Below, piece after piece: positions 39,120 through 50,388 of a stretch of DNA of 64,000 bases. This DNA comes from Acanthochlamys bracteata (lineage: Eukaryota; Streptophyta; Magnoliopsida; Pandanales; Velloziaceae), in contig CM034126.1 in assembly GCA_019914995.1 (NCBI GenBank), positions 1,927,001 to 1,991,000 on the forward strand. Reading direction: 5' to 3'. A program made the position numbers and the translations under genes. A model generated the notes under the pieces. The model was not told where the DNA came from. It did no database searches and worked only from the letters and a program-made list of their open reading frames with translations. Every line of letters starts with the position of its first letter. Positions within the stretch are counted from its first letter, which is position 1.

Positions 39120-40390
39120 CTTAATTTCCAGGTACTCCAAAGATGCATAGAGAATTAGAGACCATGTAACCCTATAACACATTAAATATAGCATTTGTCT
39201 AGGTATAACAAAGGACCCTGTTCACTCAATTGATCTCCCTCCTTAATTATTATAAAGTCATGTACAAAAATAGTTGTTCTTGGCACAGCAAGATATTAGC
39301 ACTAAGCCTAAAATTTTATGTTCATACCTAATTTGCGTGCTACAGCAGAGCCCTATAAGAAACAATTGTTGTCCGCATAAAATCATATGTTACCAACTGC
39401 CCATACAAGTCGCACAAATTTCAATTTTCAAAATCAATCATGTCGATGTAGAGGAAATCAATCTATCTGGTAGAATAAAAATTTACAAGGTCCAAAATAA
39501 GCAAGTCATCATCTAAAACCGGGTTCTGCTTGAGAAGTTCAAAAAAGGGGATGCTGAGTTCCTTCTATCTGAAAAATGATAGTCCACCTATGGCAGGTAA
39601 GGGCGATTCAAAACAGTTGCTCCATTAATTACAAGCAGATCATAGGTAGAAATTTAATAAACCATGCAGAGAAAAGGCTGACTTGAACAAACCATACACA
39701 TCCAAGGTGTTTCAAGACCAGAGAATAGCACTATACTAGGGATCTAAATGAATGGTTATTTCTTTAGAGAAGACATGCAAACACTATTCCATGCTATGTT
39801 CCGGCCCTTTCTTCATGCAAACAAACCCTGTTGTTGGTTCCCGATCCTCCGGCGCACTAGCATTGGCATAGCCATGTTATAGCTCCCTAACCAATAGGGA
39901 TATCCACTTGTAAAAGAAAGGAGAGCAATACAGATGACTATCCACTGAGACTATCTACAGTAACAATTTTTCAAGTAGGCAAACTAATTGATTTAAAGTA
40001 ACTATACAGCTATCACAACAACCAATAGCCTAGAGGCAAATCAATCAAAAGCAAAATTGCTTAAGTCCTCCAATTTGCTCCATTGATTAATGGATCATCA
40101 CTTACAACATCACCGCAGCAGGAGTAAACCCGAGTCACTACAATCCGACAAACCAGCCGTACAACCAATGCTATGTTACTGCTATTAGAATTACCTTCTT
40201 TCATAATCCACAAAATCAAAGGCAAAAAGCACCTGAAGAATATACAACCCGCTAGTAGCAGCTATTCAATATATTCTGTTTAATCTACAATTACCAAGGA
40301 GTTCAAGAGTTTTCCATGGAAGAATTTTCTTGATTACTCTTTCTTTATTACATAAATCTGGAAGTGTTTAGATAGAAATGCATTTTACTT

Positions 40391-40769
40391 GGTCCGACTT
40401 TCTCAAATATACAACATATGAAAATGCTAAGTATTGTGAGATATACGAACTTTTGCATGTTAGTTCTAAGTTCCAATAGAAATGCTTATTGAATTGAAGA
40501 CTACTCCTGTTTCTCAAAAATAAAACGAAATAGTCAGATGTAAAAGCAATTAGTAGAAAATTATTCTCAGGCTAGCTGGGTCATGGTCCGACTTTCTCAA
40601 AATGTACTAACTTGAAAAAGTTTTGTGAGATATACAAACTTTTGCATGTCAGTTCTAAGTTCCAATTGAAATGCTTATTGAAGACAAGACTACTCCTGTT
40701 CTCAAAGAAAATGAAATAGTCAGATGTAAGAGCAATTAGTAGAAAACTATTCTCAGGCTAGCTGGGCCA
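40391..40769. repeat. Tandem duplication of about 190 bp
   Basis: Two adjacent copies, 40391-40584 and 40585-40769, both begin GGTCCGACTTTCTCAAA and end CTCAGGCTAGCTGGG. They share long identical runs (for example TTTTGCATGT, GTTCTAAGTTCCAAT, GAAATAGTCAGATGTAA) with small indels. It is non-coding and looks like a moderately old local duplication. Confidence 0.85.
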
Positions 40770-41399
40770 AGCTGGATGGAGCAATGAGCTAGGTTACGTA
40801 GTCACCATTGGCTCTTGTTATAAACTGTAAGCTAGCTCAAGTTTGAAATGGCTCAGCTTTGCGTGCTCATTTTCTAAAGCTTCTTTCAGTATATACTACC
40901 AGATAGTTTTTTTAACTTAAGAGTGCAGTAACAAAACAACTAAGACACAAACACATTCTCATCAGCTCTTAAAACCAAATAATGGAATTATCACTCCAAT
41001 AAAGAGATAGGAAACATGCACGGCCAAAGTTAAATGATACAGTTATCAGCCAACAAAGCAGTCCTTTCTTTTCCCTGCAAACAGCTAAATTCCCTACATC
41101 TAGCCAATTAGATATAAGCTTAAATGCGTCTGAAAAATTGAATGGTTTTCAGCTATCTGAGACAGGACCACCGAATATAAATTAAATTAATAATTAAGAC
41201 AATTTAGATCCAAAAAAACACAATAAATGTAGTTTTCTAAAGAGGAAGAAAAAAATTCAATAGTAATATTGAAATGAACTTCATTAAAGATAAAAAAACA
41301 CAACTAACAATACTACTGCCATCTATGAAGAAAAGCAGAACATATAAAAGGAGGTGTGAAAACAGAAACTACAGAAAAGGCATTACCTCTTCTTACACT

Positions 41400-42568
41400 T
41401 CATTCATTCCAGTTGTAGGGAGCACGATCAACAACAAGATAATCTCCTCTGATATCCTTGGCAAGTCGAATGTCCTCATCCAGATATACAGATTCAAACC
41501 TGGATGAAGAGATGAACCATAAAAGCTTACTAGGCTCATCTCTCAGGTAGCCTTATGTAAATAAGGGAAACTAAGTGCAATCTTCAAATACTAAAGAAAG
41601 TGTACATTCTAAAACGGAAAGCACTATGACAGGCAGTGCATCTGAAAGAACTACCACTAATGAGGGCATGGAACCGTTGGTCAAACTGGTGTCCATTGAA
41701 AATGATGTCAGAGTGCTGTTTAATTTACATACTAGCAACATAAAACGAAATGACTTTTTCACAAAAAATTTTCAAGAGCATTCTATCGCATTGCATAGCT
41801 AATACAAATTCTTTAGCCAACTAGCAGTCATCATTGCAGTTTGTTTTCCAGGAAAAAAGACTCGCCAAGTATTTAACTAGAAGCAGGTGCTCGTTTACGG
41901 GAAAATAGGTACTTAAAACTCACCATCCTTGTCCAAACGGTGGCAAAGGTACCTCCTAACTGCTCCCTCTGAGTACTGCGCTTGTGAATCTGCAGAAAAA
42001 CCAACAAATTCCATAAAAGCATCAGCAATCCGGATCACCGAATAGAAATTGTCCACGACGAACAAATGCGATAAAATTCATACCTAAAATTAATCCTCTG
42101 GGGCGGCTGAGGCTCAATGTTCGATCGCACAAAGAACACGCCAGACGGAGGAAAAGTGATAACATTATTCAGCCTACGCTGCTCTACATCGATCACTTGA
42201 AGAACATCCCCAGCAGCGGTTCCGAACACCGGGGCGTTCTTTATAATGAACAGCTGCTCCTTCTCTGTCGTCCAAAGCATCCGCCACGTGGCAGTAAGTT
42301 CATCTCCTGTAGTGATCGTTCCGGCGCCGATGGAAGCGAGATCTTCTATTGCCGCGATGATTTCGGACCGCTTCGAAGGATTTGACTGCGTTTTGAGACC
42401 ACGATCTTGGTCGGAGATCAATAAGAGTAGACGATTTTTTGCTTCTATAGAAGAAGAAGAAGAGTGAGAGGGTGGAGATCGACAAGCAAGGACTTTGAGA
42501 AAATGAGAAGAAGAAGAAAGAGATGGAGTTGGAGTGGTGGAGAGCGGGAAGAGAAAACGAAGAGCCAT
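41400..42568 (-). CDS. PAP11: Plastid lipid-associated protein 11 (PAP/fibrillin), interrupted by an in-frame stop
   Basis: Three exons, 42568-42084, 41989-41925 and 41499-41400 (edges of the middle exon may be off by one), would give about 216 residues. A Ser-rich N-terminus looks like a chloroplast transit peptide. The PAP/fibrillin core follows: SDQDRGLKTQSNPSKRSEII, TGDELTATWRMLWTTEKEQL, GDVLQVIDVEQRRLNNVITF, ending DIRGDYLVVDRAPYNWNE, very close to plant PAP11. These proteins sit in plastoglobules and thylakoids and bind lipids. The codon for the conserved Trp in exon 2 (family pattern LRG..WE.PLPPFG) reads TAG at 41956-41958, residue about 173, so the protein as written would lose its last quarter. 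Everything else, including splice sites and terminal codons, is intact. I chose Met at 42568 because the upstream in-frame Met is not transit-peptide-like. Confidence 0.88.
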
Positions 42569-44127
42569 CACGAAGTGGGAACGGTTCGCGCAAGGCGCTG
42601 TGGTGGGGCGTGGGAGAAAAAGGAAAAAAGAACTCGTGAATTGGGCTGTCACGGAATGGGTTAAAAAAGGTTAGGCTTAAATTGAACCCATGAGTTGAGT
42701 GCGTCACTGCGTTGGATAATTTAGGTTTGGGTCTGGATTGGGCCGTACGGGGTTGAAACTAATGGTTAGGCAAATCTTTCAAAAAACTGAAGGAGATATT
42801 TGGCAATATTTATAACATTAATTTAAAATATTTTTACATATTTAATAAAATTTAAATATTTTTAAAATACAATTGATTGTATATATATATATATTTTTTG
42901 ATAAATAATTAAACTCATATTTATAACTTTTTTCTAAAAATATTTTTATTATAAGAACTCCTAAACAACGCCGAATATGGATCTATAAAATGTCATACTT
43001 TGTCTTATCATAATAACAAACTTTAATTATTAAACTAGTTGGACTAAAAGTTTATAGTCTAACAATAAATATTTACTTTTCATTATTTTTATCAATTTTA
43101 AATATTTGAATACTCAAATGTTTTAAAAGAAATTTAACTTATAAATTAATTCTTAATAAACTATTCTAAAGGATTAAAAAATAAATAATATATAAAAATA
43201 TTATTTTCGTGAAAGACTGAAAGTTAATCTAAAAAATATGTTTAAATATTAAGAAATGAAGAAGAAGTGGAAATACTTTAAAAAAAAAGTAAAAAACAGT
43301 AATTTTTGTGAAAATCTTTAAAATATTAGATGTGTTGAAGAAAGAAATAATAAATTTAGATAGTACTTAAAGAAAAAATATAAATTGAAATGATATAAAA
43401 GTAATCTTCCATCTTTGATTGTGATACATTCTGGGCATGTTTATTAATATTTTAAACTCAATTTTTTCTATAAAAAACTTTACTTCTAATTCACGTTCAA
43501 AGTGAAATAAATATAAAAACTCAATTCGATTTGTTTACAAAAATTTTACTTCCAATATTCAATTTTATAATAAAAAATTTTTCTTCCAAATAACTTCTAA
43601 AATAAAATAAATATAAAAATTTTTCTTCCAAATAACGCTCTAACGAACCGTAATTGAAGTTTTTGGCCTACTGAATTGGCCGACCAAAACTAAAATTTAG
43701 TTTAATAGATATTTCTGACAGAAATTTTAAAATAAAATATTTTTAAAGTTAAAATATTTTATTTTTTTAAATAAGTTTTATTTTTTTAATAAAAATCTAA
43801 AATAATCAATAAAAATTTATTATGTAAATATTGTTATAATTTAAATTTTTAATAAAATTTATAAATAATTATAAAAGAAATATTAAAAAATATGAAAAAT
43901 AAAGAAATTTTTTTAAAGAAAAGCTTTCTCAGTACGTATGTAGGCTGTGTATGTATATGTGTAAACGAACATGTTCTGAACGAACAAATATAACTAGTTA
44001 AACCCTTCATTTCTCTCCTGATACAGACCATCTTCGATCCCGCTCTTTATAAACCTCTGCCACTGCTCTCTCTCTCTCTCTCTCTAGGTTTCTCTCCGGC
44101 AACTGGTCCGCCGGCGGGGAAACTGAA
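42569..44127. promoter_or_regulatory. Divergent spacer between PAP11 and CCT1
   Basis: The two genes are head to head, about 1.56 kb apart. The middle (about 42780-43920) is very AT-rich with degenerate TTTTACTTC/AAATAT blocks of MITE type. On the CCT1 side there is a TTTATAAA box (44046-44053) and a CT dinucleotide run (about 44066-44086) just before the leader. Confidence 0.45.
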
Positions 44128-47100
44128 ATGGGGTTAGCAGCCCAAACGCCCGACATTCTCGGCGAACGCCAATATGGCCAAGATGTTCGCACTCAGAATG
44201 GTGATCTTTCGATTTCGATATGTTTGTGTTTCTAGATCTGAAACATTGCTAGCGATCGCATCTGTTTGATCGATGATCCGTATTTGTGTACAGTTATGGC
44301 GTGCCAGGCGGTTGCAAATATTGTTAAATCCTCTCTTGGTCCAGTCGGGCTTGATAAGGTGACCGATTTCATGTAAAGGCTCGTTTCTCTTAGGATTCGC
44401 AAAAAATGTGTGTTTTGTTGCGTTTTAAATTCCCTGAATGTCTTCGCTGGAGTCAGTAAATCTGGCGAAGTCAGTTTCCTTTGTCGCTCCACTATCCCGG
44501 ATTTATCATAAAAGCTCATCTGTTTTGATGATTTCTAGAAATGTGTATGCATTTTGTCGAATTTGGAGCTTTTGAGGTTCTCAATGTAGTTAGGAAACCC
44601 AACAAAGCTAGTAATGTAAATTGCTGCACGTGATTCATTTGAAAGCTCCTTTGTTTTTTCTGTTTGTAGAAGTATATTAATTTTTGTTCCATTTTGTAGT
44701 AACTGAATGTTTAAAATATTTCTACACTGATGTGGTAGCCGTGTTTCTTGTAACTACGGAACTCTGATTTGTTTTGTATGAAGTCAACATATACATAAAT
44801 GAAATCTTCACTAATTACCTATTGGACATGCAGATGTTGGTTGATGACATTGGAGATGTGATAATCACGAACGATGGAGCTACAATTCTGAAGCAGCTCG
44901 AGGTTGAGCATCCATCTGCTAAGGTAGTTTCTTCCTGATGTATTTTTGTTTCTTCGGTTACTTTTTTCTTTTTTCTTTTTTTTGTTGCTAGGTATGTTTA
45001 TGCTCTTATTTTGAGAGTGACAGGTTCTCGTTGAATTGGCTGAACTTCAAGATCGAGAAGTTGGAGATGGAACAACCTCAGTAGTCATTGTTGCATCTGA
45101 ATTGCTAAAGGTACTCACCGAATCCTTCATTGCAGTTTGATCTTCCTGTATGAAAGCTTCTCTGGAGCCTTGGATCCTGAGGCTCCTATGTAGAATTAGG
45201 TAGATGGAGCAAAAGCTTGCTGCAGTAATTTCATGGAAACATTTCTGTGCAAATCTATTAGACGCTTTGTAATATGATCAACGATTATTTGATGCAGAGA
45301 GCAAATGATCTTGTGAGAAATAAGATCCATCCGACATCAATAATCGGTGGCTACAGGGTAAGCTGCTTTTATAATAAGGAAAACATCGCCTTCTTCACTT
45401 TTGAAAAAGGTGTTACCATCTTCTAGATGTTTGCTCAAGTATACTCAGTGCACTCAATTCATGTCATTTCCTCCCATCAGCTTGCTTATATGATTTTATT
45501 GTTTTAACAGCTCGCTATGAGGGAAGCCTGTAAATATGTTGAGGAGAAGCTCGCTGTCAAGGTACACACATGCATTCATTTATGCTTACATACTACATGC
45601 ATAGTTAGCACGCACATGCCGCGCGTGGGCCCAGTGTTTAGCATTTCTAAATTATGAAGATGGATTTGTGAAAATCAGGCAGCAACTTGGATTTCATTGG
45701 GTGCATAACTCTTTTACTTTTTGGCTCATAAAGCAAACTGTGCTAGAAATGTCAGATTCTCAGAATGAGATTTAGCAAAAAAGAAATAAAATAATTTGTG
45801 GTTTTATGCACGTAATTATACGATGCTTGTGTGTGTAGCTATTTTCTTTATGTTGTTTGTCTTTGGTTGAGCTTGTTGTTGAGGAAGCTTATGTGCATAT
45901 CAGGTTGAGAAGCTCGGCAAAGATTCAATTATAAATTGTGCTAAGACAAGCATGTCTTCCAAGCTGATTGGCAGTGATAGTGATTTCTTTGCTAATTTGG
46001 TAAGTTTTCCATGTGTAGTGTCATTGCCCAAATCAGATGTTATGGTGCCTTAATCCTATTAATCTTGCTAAGTGCATGTGATTGTCTTCCAGTACAGGAA
46101 CGTATAGCTTTTGTTGTGGTCTTTCTGTGGATTTACAATGTTTTAGTTTATCATAGTCATACGTCAGTAGGAGGAGATTTTGTAGTGAATGCTATACTAG
46201 TTTGATTGTGAATCAAAAAGAGGAACACTGGTTTTTCTTTTAAAATTTGACCACTTATTACTGGTGCATCACTTCAATTGATTGGTTAACCATGGGAGTC
46301 GTACCGAATCAATGTGAGGCTAGACTTAACAATGCCACGTTAAAATTTTGATTTTAGTGGTCTTGTGAAGGTTTTATCTAAATAAGCATGATACTGATGG
46401 TTAGGTTTTTATTTCAGTTTGCGATTTTTTGTAATTCAACTTTGTTTCAGCTCATGCTAATTCATTGATACTTACCAAGCAAAAGAGTCCTTTATACTAA
46501 TGCAATTGTGTGCGGGTTTGCTTAGAAACTTTACTTTGCATGAATGTGGAGAAGGTATTTCTTGAATTTGCATTCAACTTCTTGATAGTTTTTCCATTGA
46601 CATGGATCTTCTTTAATAGAGATGTCACTTTCTTCAAGGGATTTTTTTTTTTTTTGCATGAGTCATTTCTGCTTTGATGTCTGGGTCCTTACTCTCTAGC
46701 CAAGTTTATATTAACCAGTTATTTTTTCTGGGTACTAGGTTGTAGATGCTGTCCAAGCAGTGAAAACAACCAATGCAAAAGGAGAAGTTAAGTACCCTAT
46801 AAAGGTTAGCTTTTAGTTACTTCATTTTTTTGTATGCCTCTCTTTCTTGCCCTGAGTTGTTCAGTTGATGGAAACTGTTTCAGTGTGTCTTTGTTTGCCT
46901 AGCTCCACTTGTCAGGTGCTTCTATTTAATTGAACTAAGATAGGATTTTCCTGTCTACATATCGGGGTATATTGTGGTCCTCTTGCAGAGCATAAATATT
47001 TTGAAGGCCCATGGAAAAAGTGCAAAAGACAGTTACTTGCTAAACGGATATGCTTTAAATACTGGACGTGCTGCTCAAGGAATGCCTACTAGAGTGGCTC

Positions 47101-50100
47101 CTGCAAAAATTGCTTGCCTCGATTTTAATCTTCAGAAAACCAAAATGCAAATGGGAGTGCAAGTTTTGGTGACTGATCCACGGGAACTTGAGAAAATCCG
47201 CAAAGGTGAAGTTTGGAGCTGCCAAGTTTTCATTTTTCTTTGTGGATGTGAAATGCTGGCATCATGCATTATTATTTTAGAACATAATCTTCTCAAATCT
47301 TACTGTTTTATAAGTTGAAAGAGTTGCTTTATGTAGAATGCAATTTGTTTTAGGAGAAAACCTTATGTAACTTATTGTGTTACCATTTGCAGTCATTTTC
47401 ACGTCCCACTGCATACTTAACCATGGGCCTTGATTATCTTGCCTAGTGAAATATTTATGGCAACTTCACCTGTATTCAAAGTGCCGTACATGACATTTGG
47501 GCTGAATGTGCATTCTTGAGAAAGAAGTATTTCTATACAACTGTATTGTTTCTGATTTTAAATTCCTTCATGTAGGGAAGCTGATATCACAAAAGAAAGG
47601 ATTGAGAAGCTTCTTAAAGCTGGGGCTAATGTTGTGTTAACAACAAAGGCGATTGATGACATGTCACTTAAGGTATTTTCTGGCTTTTCTTCTCAAATGC
47701 TCTCATGGTATGCTGCATCATTTGAAGGCTTCTTATTTTAAAAGTTATGCTTGAGCGATTTGTTGAGGTTTACAAGATATGCTTGCTCTTATGAATCTTT
47801 AATTGATTTTGCATAGATCTTGTTAATTGAGAACATATGTTAGGGCCCCTTCTACTTATTGATACTTTGGTCTTGTCCTTTGTCTTCAGTATTTTGTGGA
47901 AGCTAAAGCTATCGCTGTTAGACGTGTGCGAAAAGAGCACCTGCGCCATATTGCAAAAGCTACTGGTGCTACCTTGGTATCTTTTCTACTCCCTCTAATC
48001 AACACAAACTTTTTCTGAGAGGATATTTTGCACCCATGTTATATCTATCTATAAATTTGAAGTTTCGTAGTTTGTGGCTGATATCATCCTGTAATCCGAT
48101 ACTTATGTTTTCTTTTTGGCTATTGTCTCGTACATCTACTGCTACTTGAATTGTGTTTCTTTAACTAATGTCCTGCTTGTGGAGTTATTTAAAGAATTTT
48201 AATAATGTCCTCTACGCCTAGAAATATTGCTGTGGACTGTTGTTTTTCAAGGTGATGGTGATCAAATTGAGTTTCTTGTTCATATTTTTTTTACTATGCT
48301 CTCTGTTTAATACCATCAGCGTGAACTTGTGTACAATGTAACACCTGCAGGTTACTACTTTCGCTGATATGGGAGGTGAGGAAACCTTTGATTCATCATT
48401 CCTTGGGACATCAGATGAAGTTGTGGAAGAGCGTATAGCAGATGATGATGTGGTTATGGTTAAGGGAACCAAAAACTCTAGTGCGGTTAGTATCGGCTTT
48501 ATGGCTGTCAACTGAACTAGCAAAATGACCTAGCTCATCATATGTAGCAGTTGAATTATTATTTCTTTTTGTTGCTTTCCAGGTCTCTCTGATACTTAGG
48601 GGTGCAAATGATTTCATGCTTGACGAAATGGATCGATCTTTGCATGATGCTCTCTGCATTGTGAAGAGAACTTTGGAATCAAACACGGTATGTCTCACCA
48701 TCTTACCAAAATTGATATTGCATATTCTTTGTCCTGTCATTTAAGATAACAACATTGTTGAACTTTATTAGAATATGCATGGATATCATTTCATATGCCT
48801 ACGTCATGTTTTGTTTCTCTGAGTTTCAGCAGAATAAAAGATGTATTATGTGATTTCATTTGCTTTTGCAGTTATAATTTATGTCATACCAGGGCATATC
48901 TCAAACTACACAATATTTAAACCTATGACATCTTTTGTTCTGAAATTCTTATGTGCTTGCACTGAAATCTCTGTCAGTCTGCCCCTGAATCATTCTCTTA
49001 CTGCCCTTGAGCAAAATACTAAATTGTTCTAAGCTTTTGGTTGTGTTGTTTTAAAAGAATGCATTTGAAGCAGTTATATGTTTTAAATTTGTAGTTGTGA
49101 AATAATGCAGTGAGACATTATTTCAATAGTTACATAAATTACTGGAAATAAGATGGATACTGACTTTTCACGCAGGTTGTTGCTGGTGGAGGTGCAGTGG
49201 AAGCTGCGTTGTCGGTGTTTCTGGAATATCTTGCTACTACTTTGGGTTCCCGAGAACAGTTGGCCATTGCAGAATTTGCTGAAGCTCTTCTTATCATCCC
49301 AAAGGTCTCTGGAATTGGTAGTGCCAGTTGGTTTCCCTTGACATTGAAGTTGTTTCAATCTAATCGAATTAGGTGGATGCAGGTACTTGCTGTGAACGCT
49401 GCGAAAGATGCTACTGAACTAGTTGCAAAACTACGAGCATATCACCATACCGCACAAACAACAGCAGATAAGCAGCACCTATCAAGGTATTGAATTTTTT
49501 TAAGATTAGTTGTAGCATTAGGTATGCCATTGACCATTTCTTTGCATTTATTAATTGATAGTGGTATATAGTTACTTTGGATATTTATGCATTGGTTTCT
49601 TTCTTAAGATTTTTTGCGGTAGTAATTAATACAAAATTGTAAAATGTATAAATGTTTTCTTTCTTCATTAGTACTACTATTTTTAAAGATAAATTACATA
49701 CTATATGTTATGTGTAATGGAAGCCAATAGACACATTCTTGTGGTACAGTGATCTCTTAGTGCAACATATGAGTAATTGCAGGTTGTGGTTCCTATTAAG
49801 TATCAACTCAACTTTTCAGCTTTGCAGTTATCATGCGTAATGTTGAATTACAACAGTTTGCGTTATTTCATTATCATCAATTGGTTGTTTGGCAGTATTG
49901 GACTGGACCTCTCCAAAGGCACCATACGCAATAATCTGGAAGCTGGTGTTATTGAACCTGCTATGAGCAAAGTGAAGATCATACAGGCATGTTAGCCTTT
50001 TCTTTCACCTGCTAAATCACTAGGCAGTTCTCTATTGTTAAACTCAATAATAGTCTGACCCTCTTGGGTACTTTGTTATGTGCTTTTCTTTTTCTTTTTA

Positions 50101-50388
50101 ATTTTTAACTCGAGCGTCTATCCAAGGCGGTGTTTTTAATCATCCCTATCATATGGTAAAAGAGTTGACTACTGCAGAGCGTTTGCTGAGGGGGTCCCTA
50201 GTATAGTTGTTGAAGACTAGTTCACAGTTCACCTCATTTATGAGGCTATGTCACCTGAAACTTACTGCACACTCAATGTGTTTTGTGGTTTGGATTTGCA
50301 GTTTGCTAGTGAGGCAGCAATCACAATTTTGCGGATTGATGACATGATAAAGATCCTGAAGGATGATCAGGGCAATGAAGATGAATAG
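44128..50388 (+). CDS. CCT1: T-complex protein 1 subunit alpha (chaperonin CCT1)
   Basis: Alpha subunit of the cytosolic group II chaperonin TRiC/CCT, which folds actin, tubulin and other proteins with ATP. Exons: 44128-44200, 44294-44358, 44834-44923, 45024-45110, 45298-45357, 45511-45561, 45904-45999, 46739-46804, 46989-47205, 47576-47672, 47890-47976, 48351-48485, 48583-48687, 49176-49304, 49383-49486, 49896-49986, 50302-50388. Motifs: [36 protein letters not shown] (catalytic Asp and phosphate loop), [13 protein letters not shown] strand, [20 protein letters not shown] (apical), [18 protein letters not shown] (nucleotide site), [13 protein letters not shown], ending DDQGNEDE. Exons sum to 1640 nt, one short of 547 codons: a base is missing at the end of exon 9, and the literal frame stops at 47638-47640. 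Intron 16 has a GC donor. Apart from these points it is a normal 546-residue gene. Confidence 0.93.
47199..47205 (+). other. One-base deletion at the end of CCT1 exon 9
   Basis: Exon 9 ends ATC CGC AAA G before the donor GTGAAG, and exon 10 begins G GAA GCT GAT. The family reads I-R-Q/K-R-E-A-D, which needs CAA AG or AAA AG before the splice, so one base is missing here. All other exons have exactly the expected lengths. Confidence 0.8.

Larger units (their letters stand above)
37781..41399. other. Intergenic stretch and 3' flank of PAP11
   Basis: No gene supported. It contains a GCGT/TG simple repeat (39081-39119) and a local tandem duplication (40391-40769), listed separately. The right end should include the 3' untranslated region of the minus-strand PAP11 gene. 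Confidence 0.4.

Noticed and set aside
42300..42707. Alternative minus-strand frame of 135 residues over PAP11 exon 1
   Set aside because: It is a shadow of the PAP11 transit-peptide exon; the PAP11 frame carries all conserved motifs.
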